In this document: one piece after another, positions 16,413 through 25,569 of the stretch
Position numbering within the stretch: the first letter of the stretch is position 1
Layout: every line of letters starts with the position of its first letter
NCBI RefSeq assembly: GCF_900299535.1
Contig: NZ_OMKE01000058.1
Coordinates: 62,001 to 126,000, forward strand
Source: Aquimarina aquimarini
GTDB lineage: Bacteria > Bacteroidota > Bacteroidia > Flavobacteriales > Flavobacteriaceae
DNA length: 64,000 bases
Direction: 5' to 3'
The notes under the pieces: model-generated
Databases searched by the model: none
Told to the model about the DNA's origin: nothing
The model's input: the letters and a program-made list of their open reading frames with translations, nothing else
Program-made: the position numbers and the translations under genes

Positions 16413-18746
16413 CTAGAAATTATATCGTACTCCTAAATGAAAAGCTCTAGGGTTACCGATGGTATAACTATTTTCTCCTCTGAATCGATTGAAAGAGGCT
16501 CTGGTAGCATACAATTCATCAAAAATATTAAGTGCATGACCCCATACCTCAAAGCCTTTGTATTGTACAGATGCTCTTAGGTTAAAAATAGAATGACCAC
16601 TATAAGTTTCTGTACTAAAAGTACCGTCTTCATTATCGATTTGATTTTCAAAACTGGTGTTGTATTCACCTATTAATTCTTGCTCTGCAGTTATACTAAA
16701 CCCAAAAGTGTTTTCAAAATTCTTTTGATATGTTATTAAAGAAGTACCCATAAGATTCGGAGCTGTTTTTCTATCCGTATCAGAGTAGTCTATTCCTCGG
16801 TCAAAAAAGTCGACATATCGGTGTTGTGCATAACTACCATTATGAGTAAGGGATAATTCTTTTATTGGTTTCCAGGTAATACCATATTCAACACCATATG
16901 ACCTTGTTTTACCTGCATTAGTACTAAAAAAGTTATCGTTTTCATCCCTCATTGTTACCAATGTATTTTGCCCATCTAGAAGATATACTGCTAAATCAAA
17001 TTTTAACTTAGAAGGAATACTAAAATATCCTCCGATTTCATAATTATGATAACGGCTAGGAGTAATGCCTCGTAATTCATTTCGATTACGATATAAAGTA
17101 GAAACTTGAGGAGGCGTAAACCCTTGTGAATAATTTGTGTATACTCCTGTTTTAGAATTAAAATTATAATTGATTCCTAGTTTTGGAGTCAGGTTATTAA
17201 AATTATCAACAGCATCTTCTGCTCCAGAATTTTCTATTTGATTATCATAATCGTATTCAAATCCATCATAGCGTAGTGCTGCGGTTATTTTTAAGGCATC
17301 TATTGGTGATATCTCATACTGGAAAAAACTTGCATAATTAAGGATGTCAGCCTCATAATTAAGAATAAAGTCTCCCGAATTAATAGTGTAGTCAAGATTT
17401 TTTCTTGTTTCAGGGTCAACAATAACTCTTGTAGTCTCTGAGACATAGTCCTGAGGAGAATAATCTGCTGTTGCTCCAATAATTAAAGAGGAGTTTGCAA
17501 AATTAAAATCTAATTTATGTTGAATTAACCCTACAAAACTAGTGAATCGATTAGAGTTTACTTCTCCTGATCCAAGCCCTGTTAATTGACCTTGATTTCT
17601 GAATTGTCTAATTCTATATGAAGGAATTTGATCCATTCGGTTATTTCTTACCAAAAAGTTGAATGAGGTTTTATTGTTGTCATTCCAGAATTTATCGAGA
17701 GTAGTCCTTGCTCTAAATGAGATTGCTTCTCTCTCTGTAAAGGTTTGATCACTTTCATAATTTCCTTCGTTATAATTTCTTTCACTTAAAGAACCAGACA
17801 TATCAGAGCGAAAATCAATTATATCAAAAACAGTAGTCCATTTTGTTGAGGTATTGATATCATATACAGTTTTGAAGGTAACGGCTAATTTTTCATAATC
17901 ACTATGACCAATAGGTCCTTCTTTTCTCTTGACAAAATGACTACCAAGATAGAATCCGAATTTTTCACTTGTTTGGTCAGAAACTTCAAGCTCATATCGG
18001 GATAATCCTAGATCATTTGTTTGAAAAGCAAGGCTACCACTTAAATTTTCTGTAGGATTTTTTGTGATAAAATTAAAGCTTCCTCCTATAGCTTCACTAC
18101 CATAAATACTAGAGGCAGGTCCTTTTAGAACTTCAATACGACCAAAAGACACATTATTCATTTCTAATAATGCATTGTGGTTGAATACAGAGGTAGGTCT
18201 AATTTGTAATCCATCTTCTAGAAACAAGAATAATGCTTTTGTAGAAATAGGAGAACGTACCGCCATAAAATGTTGCTCATTGCTAGCTGCTCTAGAGGTT
18301 GGCATAAATACTCCAGGAACTTGATTTACTAATTGATCAATACCAAAAGCTTTGGTTTCTGCAATTGCTTGTTTGTTTATTGATGAAATAGATCCTGGTA
18401 CTTCAGAACGTTTTTGGATTTCTCTATTAGCCGAAGTAACTAGAACTTCTTCTAATAATACATTGTCAGATGTAAGTCTAATGGTATTGAAATCACTGGT
18501 TAAACGTATTTTTTTGGTAATATATCCCAAAAAACTAATGGTTATTTCTGTCGAGTTTTGAAGAGAGATGGTAAAGAGTCCATCGGTATCACTCATGACC
18601 CCGTTCTCAATGTTGTTTGATTCGATAATAGTTGCTCCAGATAATGGGTTATTAGAGGTGTCAACTATTTTTCCTTTGTAGGATTGTTGTGCGTAGCTAT
18701 ATGTTCCTAGACAAAGGACAATAGCAAAAATTAATATGTTTTTCAT
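16413..18746 (-). CDS. TonB-dependent receptor, probably for a ferric siderophore
   Basis: This 777-residue outer-membrane receptor has a signal peptide (1-19), a carboxypeptidase-like beta-sandwich (about 22-105, KIVDTSNNPLSGATI), a plug domain (about 118-232, with RIEVLKGPASSIYGSEAIGG) and a 22-strand barrel ending in an aromatic residue (VRYNF). TonB-dependent receptors import large iron complexes or vitamins using the proton gradient. The PepSY gene that follows points to iron. There is no SusD gene, so it is not a SusC-type glycan porter. I see no convincing Fur box just upstream. Confidence 0.93.
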   Translation of the reverse strand: MKNILIFAIVLCLGTYSYAQQSYKGKIVDTSNNPLSGATIIESNNIENGVMSDTDGLFTISLQNSTEITISFLGYITKKIRLTSDFNTIRLTSDNVLLEEVLVTSANREIQKRSEVPGSISSINKQAIAETKAFGIDQLVNQVPGVFMPTSRAASNEQHFMAVRSPISTKALFLFLEDGLQIRPTSVFNHNALLEMNNVSFGRIEVLKGPASSIYGSEAIGGSFNFITKNPTENLSGSLAFQTNDLGLSRYELEVSDQTSEKFGFYLGSHFVKRKEGPIGHSDYEKLAVTFKTVYDINTSTKWTTVFDIIDFRSDMSGSLSERNYNEGNYESDQTFTEREAISFRARTTLDKFWNDNNKTSFNFLVRNNRMDQIPSYRIRQFRNQGQLTGLGSGEVNSNRFTSFVGLIQHKLDFNFANSSLIIGATADYSPQDYVSETTRVIVDPETRKNLDYTINSGDFILNYEADILNYASFFQYEISPIDALKITAALRYDGFEYDYDNQIENSGAEDAVDNFNNLTPKLGINYNFNSKTGVYTNYSQGFTPPQVSTLYRNRNELRGITPSRYHNYEIGGYFSIPSKLKFDLAVYLLDGQNTLVTMRDENDNFFSTNAGKTRSYGVEYGITWKPIKELSLTHNGSYAQHRYVDFFDRGIDYSDTDRKTAPNLMGTSLITYQKNFENTFGFSITAEQELIGEYNTSFENQIDNEDGTFSTETYSGHSIFNLRASVQYKGFEVWGHALNIFDELYATRASFNRFRGENSYTIGNPRAFHLGVRYNF

Positions 18747-19249
18747 TTTGTGTAATCTATAAGCGTTTCTATTACAGGTGAATAGATGTGCTTTTACTTT
18801 TTAAACCTATTTTTGTTTTTTATATTGTATCCTGTAAATCAGTAGTTAAGGTTTTTTTTAACCTTTATCTGTATTTATTAGATACTTTGTAATAATGGTA
18901 AAGCAGTTTTTAATATATAACCGATATTTTCCTATATATTCTATTTAGGATATGGAAATTAAAACCAAGCTAGCATTGGTATTATTTCAGAATTTTTTGA
19001 TAATAACTGCGATTACAATTATTGCATATAAAAGTGAATTGTATTTTATTATGCGATTTATAATCCTCATTTTAATTCTAATAATAAACTATAACCAAAT
19101 TCATGATTTTGGTTGTAGCTTTATGAAATAGAGTATGGTAGTATACAATCAAAAAACATCATGCTATTTAATAAATGCAAGGTTGTTTTTTTACAATATT
19201 CAACTTTTGAATCGATTATCATAAGCGATTCAAAAAAATAATAGAATAA
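18747..19249. other. Region between the TonB receptor and the Cys-rich small gene
   Basis: This roughly 500-bp AT-rich stretch must hold the receptor promoter. It contains one small forward ORF (18952-19131, listed separately) and a perfect 10-bp hairpin (TTTTGAATCG at 19205-19214 with CGATTCAAAA at 19226-19235), 15 bp beyond the stop of the 19250 gene. The hairpin has no good U-tract after it on the reverse strand, so it is at best a weak terminator. Confidence 0.45.
18952..19131 (+). CDS. Possible 59-residue membrane protein
   Basis: An ATG-started ORF of 59 codons lies on the opposite strand to its neighbours. The product has two hydrophobic stretches (LALVLFQNFLIITAITIIAY at about 7-26 and FIMRFIILILILII at about 32-45) and ends in HDFGCSFMK. 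It diverges from the TonB receptor. AGGA occurs very close before the ATG, and no family is recognised. AT-rich DNA easily yields Ile/Leu-rich ORFs, so this is a weak call. Confidence 0.3.
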   Translation: MEIKTKLALVLFQNFLIITAITIIAYKSELYFIMRFIILILILIINYNQIHDFGCSFMK

Positions 19250-19639
19250 TTATGAGAGGTGATGTTGAGGAGGGTGGTCAATGTCTTTTGAAACATTTTT
19301 TATATGGAAACATTGTAATTTCCAGTTTTGAACAGGTTCTGTAGTTAGCGAATTTGTGTTTTCAATTCCTATTGTATTTTCTTGAAAAAATAAAGGTAAA
19401 AAAGCTTCTGTTATTAATGTAGTATCTGTGTTTTCTGATGATGATTGTGTTTTTGCATTTAGTTGATTCATCAGGTAACATTTACCATTACAATTAAGAC
19501 GTGGACGCTCTTTGTTGACACAATATTTTTCTACAATAGTATCAATATTAAGCTGGTAATAGAGAACAGTACTGATTTCTATAGCGGGTCGTATAGCAAA
19601 AGAAATAAATAATAGTATGGAGAATAGAATTCTCATCAA
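19250..19639 (-). CDS. Small Cys-rich conserved protein (CNGKCYL motif)
   Basis: This 129-residue protein has an N-terminal hydrophobic signal or anchor (about 3-18) and then a short conserved core with three Cys (C40, C50, C54) in YCVNKERPRLNCNGKCYLMNQL-like sequence. The C-terminus ends in a His-rich tail (DHPPQHH). Similar small proteins with a CNGKC motif occur beside TonB receptors and metal-handling genes in Bacteroidota, from memory and without a search. Cys and His placement suggests metal or redox binding in the periplasm. It lies in the same direction as the TonB receptor and PepSY genes, about 500 bp upstream of them. Confidence 0.65.
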   Translation of the reverse strand: MMRILFSILLFISFAIRPAIEISTVLYYQLNIDTIVEKYCVNKERPRLNCNGKCYLMNQLNAKTQSSSENTDTTLITEAFLPLFFQENTIGIENTNSLTTEPVQNWKLQCFHIKNVSKDIDHPPQHHLS

Positions 19640-19733
19640 TACGGTTTAAATTTCGTGCAAAAATACAAAATTGGATTCTTCTTTTGCTCTAGAAAGTAAT
19701 AAAGGTAATGTTAAAAATAAAAAATACTGATTA

Positions 19734-20666
19734 TTAAAGTTTTATATGAGTTTTGTAGATTCTACTTAATCCATTTTGATATGAGTGCATCATTTTTAAA
19801 AGATGTTTTAGCTCAAGTGATTTACTCCTTTTGGTAATAATCTCGTTTCTTTTGCTGGTAAAGTAGAGTATTTGTGTTTTTGAGTCATAAAATGGACAAT
19901 AATCCATCTTATCTGAGTTTATTTTTGCAGAGAGATTTTTGGCCTTAGACCAAGTTCCTTCTGTAGAACGATAAGAGATATATAAATCACCACTGCCTAT
20001 GCCATCTTTACGTTTATAGGCTCCAAAAAGTAAAAATGACTCGTCTGGAGCAATATATGAATTGTATTCATACCCTTCAGAATTAATAGCTTCACTTAGA
20101 GAGACAGGATTTGTATACGTATTATTTTGCCATGTGCTTACAAAGATATCATCTTTTCCTTTTGAAGCAGTAGCTGTACTGGTAAAGTATAAATTTCCGT
20201 TTGTGGCTACAGAAGGATAAAACTCATCTCCTTTTGTATTGATTGGGTTTCCTATATTGATAGGAGCAGACCATTTAGCAGTAATATCAGATCTTTTAAT
20301 ATACCAAATATCGTAGTCTTTTGCTTTTGTATCTGTATTTTCTAAAGGTCTGTTGGATACAAAAAATAATTTAAGCCCATCAGGAGAGAACATTGCTTCT
20401 AGATCGTCAAACTGACCAGAAAAAGGTGCAATCTCTGGTGATGACCAATTGCTATCCTTTTTTGTGATTTTTATAATGGTAGATAGTTCACCAGCGTATC
20501 CTTGAACTGTAAAGTAGATTTCATCATGTGTAGAAGAGATTGTATAATCTCTAACTGAAGGGAATTGTGAGAGAATCTCTGGAAAAACTGGAGAAATTGC
20601 GGTAGTGGTTTGGCTTGTAACACAATATGTAATTACAATAAAAAGAAGTGTAGTAATTTTTTTCAT
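19734..20666 (-). CDS. PD40/WD40-like beta-propeller secreted protein
   Basis: This 310-residue protein has a signal peptide (1-18, ending TSQ) and several PD40-type propeller repeats. Typical blade sequences are FSPDGLKLFFVSNR, YPSVATNGNLYFTS, IAPDESFLLFGAY and YDSKTQILYFTSKR, spaced by about 50 residues. TolB-like propellers are protein-interaction scaffolds in the periplasm or on the surface; no catalytic motif is visible. The last 30 residues are basic and look unlike a T9SS tail. Its role here is unknown. Confidence 0.8.
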   Translation of the reverse strand: MKKITTLLFIVITYCVTSQTTTAISPVFPEILSQFPSVRDYTISSTHDEIYFTVQGYAGELSTIIKITKKDSNWSSPEIAPFSGQFDDLEAMFSPDGLKLFFVSNRPLENTDTKAKDYDIWYIKRSDITAKWSAPINIGNPINTKGDEFYPSVATNGNLYFTSTATASKGKDDIFVSTWQNNTYTNPVSLSEAINSEGYEYNSYIAPDESFLLFGAYKRKDGIGSGDLYISYRSTEGTWSKAKNLSAKINSDKMDYCPFYDSKTQILYFTSKRNEIITKRSKSLELKHLLKMMHSYQNGLSRIYKTHIKL

Positions 20667-20778
20667 TCACTTAATAAATATAAGGATTGGGTATGTGTTT
20701 AAACAAAACGACAAGCGAAATATAAGGATTAATACAAGCTAAGACTATTAAGGTTTTTATAAAATAATCGATTTACAC

Positions 20779-20833
20779 ACTAAGTGAGATTTTAATGCTC
20801 CGAAATTAAAAGTTCGTTTCAAATGAATACTTT
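20779..20833. repeat. Dispersed intergenic repeat, copy 1
   Basis: The sequence ACTAAGTGAGATTTTAATGC and, further on, AAGTTCGTTTCAAA-GAATACTT also occur at 32521-32586. Copy 1 lacks about 11 bp in the middle relative to copy 2. It lies between the PD40 and TRIC genes, just after the TRIC stop. Confidence 0.75.
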
Positions 20834-20854
20834 GTGAGCTTACCCCGAGGTAAT

Positions 20855-21481
20855 TTATTTTGCTGTATCTTGATTTTTGGTAGTAAATAGGGGTAACGAT
20901 ACTTTGTATTTTACAACAAGTAATCGAATAATAATAATAAGAGTTGCAGTAGAGATATAGATTATATCCTGATCTAGATGAAGGTGATATAAAATCATAT
21001 AACAAATCCCTCCGGTTATAGATGCGGTTGCATAAATTTCTTTTCTGAATATTACTGGGATTTCATTACATAAAATATCTCTTACAACTCCTCCAAAACA
21101 ACCTGTTGTTGCTCCAAGAGCTACCGATATTATAGGAGCAAGATTAGTTTTGATCCCTGCTTCTACACCAATAATAGTAAATATACCTAATCCGATGGTA
21201 TCAAATAAAAAAAGAGATTTTTTAAGATAATCGATTTTATTTCTAAAAACAATTGCAAGTATTGTAATTCCACCTATGAGATACATGTTTGTGGTATTTT
21301 GCATCCATGATACAGGGGTATTACCTATTAGTATATCTCTAATTGTACCTCCTCCAATCGAGGTAACAAAGGCAATTATAAAAATCCCAAAAAGGTCAAA
21401 CTTTCTGTTCATAGCACTTAATGCTCCTGATATTGCAAAAGCGGCTGTACCCAAAATGTCTAAAGTGTCAAAAATTATCAT
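20855..21481 (-). CDS. TRIC-type cation channel family protein (UPF0126/YicG-like)
   Basis: This 208-residue inner-membrane protein has about seven helices and two internally similar halves. Both halves carry the signature GGG/GG followed by (I/V)RDIL (SIGGGTIRDILIGNTP at about 41-56; GCFGGVVRDILCNEIP at about 128-143). Such proteins form trimeric potassium-permeable channels in prokaryotes. The length is typical of the family. The C-terminal 15 residues are polar and lie next to the dispersed repeat. It diverges from trxB with about 170 bp between the starts. Confidence 0.9.
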   Translation of the reverse strand: MIIFDTLDILGTAAFAISGALSAMNRKFDLFGIFIIAFVTSIGGGTIRDILIGNTPVSWMQNTTNMYLIGGITILAIVFRNKIDYLKKSLFLFDTIGLGIFTIIGVEAGIKTNLAPIISVALGATTGCFGGVVRDILCNEIPVIFRKEIYATASITGGICYMILYHLHLDQDIIYISTATLIIIIRLLVVKYKVSLPLFTTKNQDTAK

Positions 21482-21653
21482 TTTGTTCTTATCCTTAATC
21501 TGGTGTAAATGTAATAGTATTGTAGCAATACTGATACTTTCTTTTGTTTAATTCTGATAATTATGCTTTATAGGCTTATAATAATTCTTAATAACTTTAC
21601 TGTAAGGTTTGTGCGCAAATTGCTACTTTTACATTATAAAAAACGAAACGGAT

Positions 21654-22622
21654 ATGTCTAATACAATAGAAAGAATCAAGTGCCTTATTATAGGTTCAGG
21701 ACCAGCAGGATATACTGCGGCAATATATGCATCGAGAGCAGATCTTAAACCTGTTATGTATACTGGTATGGAACCAGGAGGGCAATTGACTACCACAACA
21801 GAGGTAGATAATTTTCCTGGATATCCAGAAGGGATAGATGGACCTACAATGATGGTACAATTGCAACAACAAGCAGAACGTTTTGGTACAGAAGTACGTA
21901 TTGGGATGGTGACAGCTGTTGATTTTAATAAAACGGCTGGAGGAATTCATAAAGTTACTGTAGATAATACAACAGAAATTGAAGCAGAAACTGTTATTAT
22001 TTCTACAGGAGCTACTGCAAAATATCTTGGCTTACCTAGTGAGCAAAAGTTAAGAGGTGGTGGTGTTTCAGCATGTGCCGTTTGTGATGGGTTTTTCTAT
22101 AAAGGACAAGATGTAGCAATTGTTGGAGCAGGAGATACTGCTGCAGAAGAGGCTACCTATCTAGCGAATATATGTAAGAATGTTACTATGTTGGTACGTA
22201 AAGATCATATGAGAGCTTCTAAAGCAATGCAACATCGAGTAAATAATACATCTAATATAAAAGTGATGTATAACACCGAGGTTGATGAGGTTCTTGGAGA
22301 GCAAGTGGTAGAAGGATTACGAATGGTAAATAATCAAACAGGTAGTAAAGAAGAAATAGAGATTACAGGTTTATTTATTGCAATTGGCCATAAACCAAAT
22401 ACAGATATTTTTAAAGGGCAATTGGATATGGACGATACTGGTTATCTGATAACAGAAGGAAAATCTACTAAAACAAATATACCAGGTGTGTTTGCTTCTG
22501 GAGATGTTCAAGATAAAGAATATAGGCAAGCTGTTACAGCTGCAGGTACAGGATGTATGGCTGCACTAGATGCAGAGCGATATCTGGCTACGATAGAAAC
22601 AAATGAAGAAGTTTCTGCTTAA
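21654..22622 (+). CDS. trxB: Thioredoxin-disulfide reductase
   Basis: This 322-residue cytoplasmic flavoenzyme uses NADPH to reduce thioredoxin. It shows the FAD-binding GSGPAG (about 14-19), the redox-active CAVC (141-144) in SACAVCDGF, the NADPH-binding GAGDTAAEE and the C-terminal FAD motif GVFASGDVQD. I chose the ATG at 21654 because the family begins a few residues before the FAD motif; the upstream open frame adds 15 residues without conserved sequence. A strong terminator follows. Together with OxyR and SodC elsewhere in the window it belongs to thiol and oxidative-stress defence. Confidence 0.97.
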   Translation: MSNTIERIKCLIIGSGPAGYTAAIYASRADLKPVMYTGMEPGGQLTTTTEVDNFPGYPEGIDGPTMMVQLQQQAERFGTEVRIGMVTAVDFNKTAGGIHKVTVDNTTEIEAETVIISTGATAKYLGLPSEQKLRGGGVSACAVCDGFFYKGQDVAIVGAGDTAAEEATYLANICKNVTMLVRKDHMRASKAMQHRVNNTSNIKVMYNTEVDEVLGEQVVEGLRMVNNQTGSKEEIEITGLFIAIGHKPNTDIFKGQLDMDDTGYLITEGKSTKTNIPGVFASGDVQDKEYRQAVTAAGTGCMAALDAERYLATIETNEEVSA

Positions 22623-22651
22623 AGTCGATATAACCGATATAATTTAGAAAT

Positions 22652-22695
22652 AAAAAAGCTATCAAAAATGAACTCATTTTTGATAGCTTTTTTTT
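22652..22695 (+). terminator. Terminator of trxB
   Basis: A long stem (AAAAAAGCTATCAAAAATGA with TCATTTTTGATAGCTTTTTT) and a T-run follow the trxB stop by about 30 bp. Confidence 0.92.
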
Positions 22696-22813
22696 GTAAT
22701 AAAGTTAGATTAAACATATTTCACAAAACTTCTATTGGGTGAAAAAGAGCATTTTTATAGCGAATTGAAAAAAGTTTAAACCGCTTTTATATGTTTATTT
22801 GGTATAATATATC

Positions 22814-23680
22814 TTAAAGGAACTTATTTTTAAACTTGTTGGGAACATAGTCTGCGTTTTTCTTATATAATGTAGCCTCATTGGCAAACGTATCTATGGT
22901 AACTTTTGGTTCTCCAAGAAGATATATTTCTGTCTTATCTTTGGCTGTAATCTGTATATTTTCATTGGTTAAAACATAGCAATCACTAGACCCTTCTGCA
23001 ATTAAAGTGGTGCTATTTGCATTTAATTTCTCGCCATAAAAATCAGTATCATTATCTGCTCTTACCAATAAAGATTTCACTTCTCCTTCTAGTATTGCAT
23101 TTCCTTTTTGGTAGAGGTCAATAGTAAGACTGTCGGTATTAATGATACCTTTTAACTCAGAGTTTTCATTAATTTGATAATTCACTTGTTGGGCTGATAC
23201 ATGTAGTTCAGCAAGAGCTTTTTTGTTGGTAATACATTTTATTTGTGAAACTTCTGTAGTTAGAAATACCTCGGCGTGATCATTTACTTCTATCTCTAAT
23301 TTTTTGGTTTGAATTGGAGATAGTGATTTTATCGATGCTTTGTCATGTAAAGTGATTTTTTTTAATTCTGTAGTATAGAAAATATCAAGAAGTAATGCTT
23401 TTGCACGTTTAATATCTTTTTCTGTTGTAATAGTTAAGATACTATCGATTACTTCTACTTTTATGATTTCCTGCAGGTTACTATCGGCTTCAATTCTGAC
23501 TTGATTGTCACTATTTTCATCTAGAGTAACTTCAAAACCTTCATAGATTTCTATGCTATGAAAGCTTTCAATATCTAATAATTCTGTGCTTACAATTTTG
23601 TTACCTTTAATTTTTGCTTTTTGCCCATATGTGTTCCCTAATGCGAATACTACACATAGTAATAATATTGATGTTCTCAT
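22814..23680 (-). CDS. DUF2807 (GIN-domain) secreted protein
   Basis: This 288-residue protein has a signal peptide (1-19) and a head-GIN/DUF2807 domain, a beta-helix-like fold common in Bacteroidota and sometimes labelled putative autotransporter adhesin. Typical openings are seen (FHSIEIYEGFEVTL and VRIEADSNLQEIIKVEV). The second half repeats short beta units with Asn and Asp at turns. The function is unknown; neighbours in other genomes are often PspC or PadR genes, as 24-27 kb here. It diverges from the DUF5995 gene. Confidence 0.8.
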   Translation of the reverse strand: MRTSILLLCVVFALGNTYGQKAKIKGNKIVSTELLDIESFHSIEIYEGFEVTLDENSDNQVRIEADSNLQEIIKVEVIDSILTITTEKDIKRAKALLLDIFYTTELKKITLHDKASIKSLSPIQTKKLEIEVNDHAEVFLTTEVSQIKCITNKKALAELHVSAQQVNYQINENSELKGIINTDSLTIDLYQKGNAILEGEVKSLLVRADNDTDFYGEKLNANSTTLIAEGSSDCYVLTNENIQITAKDKTEIYLLGEPKVTIDTFANEATLYKKNADYVPNKFKNKFL

Positions 23681-23950
23681 ATTTGTGTAAAAATTATACT
23701 AGTATAAACTAAAAATTTTATGTTTAAGTATAGTGGTTGTATATAGAGAAGCGGTTTAATTTTTTTGATTCTCATCAAAGTTGAATAAAAAGGTTTAAAT
23801 CACTTCAGAACTTGTCTACAAATATAAATAGACTTATATTATAAATAAGAATTACATTTAAAGTTAATAGAATGGATGCCGATTATAAAGGAACCATTTG
23901 TAAGAGAGATAAATACCGTATTTTTTAAAACCTAAAACCAACCTATAATT

Positions 23951-24703
23951 TTGAAACCTATTCATACCATAGATGATGTTATTGATACACTGGATCATAT
24001 TATAACAGAATCAAAAACAACTAATAATCCATTAGGTTATTTTGCAGCATTGTATAAAAAGGTAACTGTTGAGGTTAAAATGGGGATAGAAAATGATTTT
24101 TTTGATGATGGCCCAAGAATGGAAATGCTTGATGTTGTTTTTGCAAGTAGGTATTTGGATGCTTATGATGGGTATAAGAATAATAAGGAGATTACCTTGT
24201 CTTGGAAAAAAGCATTTGATTTATCAAAGGAGTATTGGCCAATTGTTTTACAGCATTTATTAATTGGGATCAATGCTCATATTAGTCTTGATCTGGGAAT
24301 TGCTGCAGCTCAAGTTTCTAAAGGCGATACTATCGAAGAACTAAAAGGAGATTTTGATAAAATCAATGAGATATTATCATCATTGGTTACAGATGTAGAA
24401 GATGATTTGTCGCGAATTTGGCCAACTTTGAAAAAGATATTGAAATTTACCCGTAAAGTTGATGATTTTTTAATTGATTTTAGCATGGAGTTAGCTAGAG
24501 ATGGAGCTTGGCGATTTGCAAAAGAAGTTGCTAGCACATCGCAAGATAAAATTGATATTCTTATAGAAAATAGAGATGTAAAAGTAGCTAAGAATGCTGA
24601 TATTATAACCAACCCAGGAAGTATTGCAAAGATGATTTTGATGATTGTAAGACTTGGAGAAAAAGGAACTGTAGCTGATAAAATTAATACTTTGACTCGA
24701 TAA
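23951..24703 (+). CDS. DUF5995 family protein
   Basis: This 250-residue soluble, mainly helical protein fits the DUF5995 family, with its core LQHLLIGINAHISLDLGIAA (about 99-118) and the conserved FASRYLDAYD segment (about 57-66). His, Asn and Asp in the core could bind a metal, but no activity is known. The start is TTG at 23951; an in-frame stop lies 16 bp upstream and there is no ATG before the conserved region. A terminator follows. Confidence 0.8.
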   Translation: MKPIHTIDDVIDTLDHIITESKTTNNPLGYFAALYKKVTVEVKMGIENDFFDDGPRMEMLDVVFASRYLDAYDGYKNNKEITLSWKKAFDLSKEYWPIVLQHLLIGINAHISLDLGIAAAQVSKGDTIEELKGDFDKINEILSSLVTDVEDDLSRIWPTLKKILKFTRKVDDFLIDFSMELARDGAWRFAKEVASTSQDKIDILIENRDVKVAKNADIITNPGSIAKMILMIVRLGEKGTVADKINTLTR

Positions 24704-24717
24704 AGTATATAAAAGAT

Positions 24718-24763
24718 AACTGCCTGAATAATGATAGTTTATCATTTGATCAGGCAGTTTTTG
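24718..24763 (+). terminator. Terminator after the DUF5995 gene
   Basis: The stem AACTGCCTGA with TCAGGCAGTT is followed by TTTT. It lies between convergent genes and can serve both strands. Confidence 0.85.
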
Positions 24764-24784
24764 GTTGATTAGATTGATTAGTCT

Positions 24785-25504
24785 TTAATTCCTTCTTACA
24801 TTCCCTCCAGAGTTATCTACTTCTGATACTTTTTCTGGGTTACCGTAATAGACTACATTTCCTCCGCTAGTTGCCTTTCCTGTAAAATCGTTTTTTGCAT
24901 AAATTCTGATAGAAGCACCACTGGTCGCTTTTGCTTCTGATACAAGACTTAGTAATTCCTCTGCTCGAATATTTGCTCCACTAGTAGCACTAGAGTTATG
25001 GTTATTTACTTTTCCTGAAAGATCCATAAAAGCACCACTGGTTACAGAGGTAGTTATGGTTTCGGCTTTTACCCGTAGATTAATATCTGCTCCACTAGTT
25101 GCACTAAGGTCAAGATCTTTTTGTACAACAGCTTTATCAGAAGATATACTTGCTCCGCTATTGGCATATATCTTATTTATTTTTGCATAAGATACATATA
25201 CATTTTTTTCATCGGCAGAGAAGATATTTTTATCAGAGGTTACATACAATGTATTGTCTTTTACATATACCTCTATAATATCATGCAGGTTTTTATTTGC
25301 TTCTACAATAACTTTTTTATCTGAACTATTTACTAAGATAACATCTAAACCTCTACTTGCTTTAACAGCATCAAATTTTTGATTGATTGTTCTTTCTTTT
25401 TTCATAACATCTCCTTTGCCTTTGACCCCATTAAAAGAGACATTACAAGAACAACATGCTATTGATAAGAAAAGGGTTGTGATAATTTTGGCTAGTGTAG
25501 TCAT
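24785..25504 (-). CDS. DUF2807 (GIN-domain) lipoprotein
   Basis: This 239-residue protein has a lipoprotein-like signal (SIACCSC, acylated Cys near 20) and a DUF2807 domain. From about residue 110 it shows short repeats of the form TSGA(S/N/D)I or SGA at roughly 20-residue spacing, which suits a right-handed beta-helix. It is a paralogue of the gene at 22814. It follows the PspC gene on the same strand with 65 bp between them, so it is probably part of that operon and may be the surface-facing part of an envelope-stress response. Confidence 0.85.
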   Translation of the reverse strand: MTTLAKIITTLFLSIACCSCNVSFNGVKGKGDVMKKERTINQKFDAVKASRGLDVILVNSSDKKVIVEANKNLHDIIEVYVKDNTLYVTSDKNIFSADEKNVYVSYAKINKIYANSGASISSDKAVVQKDLDLSATSGADINLRVKAETITTSVTSGAFMDLSGKVNNHNSSATSGANIRAEELLSLVSEAKATSGASIRIYAKNDFTGKATSGGNVVYYGNPEKVSEVDNSGGNVRRN

Positions 25505-25569
25505 AGGTATTAGTTTTTTAATTATTTAACTGTTCGTTTTTTTGATTACCCTGTGATGTGCAGGTTTGA

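Noticed and set aside
20757..21005. An 82-residue reverse frame across the TRIC 3' end and the dispersed repeat
   Set aside because: Most of it is an alternate frame of the TRIC gene. The repeat part is discussed as a repeat.
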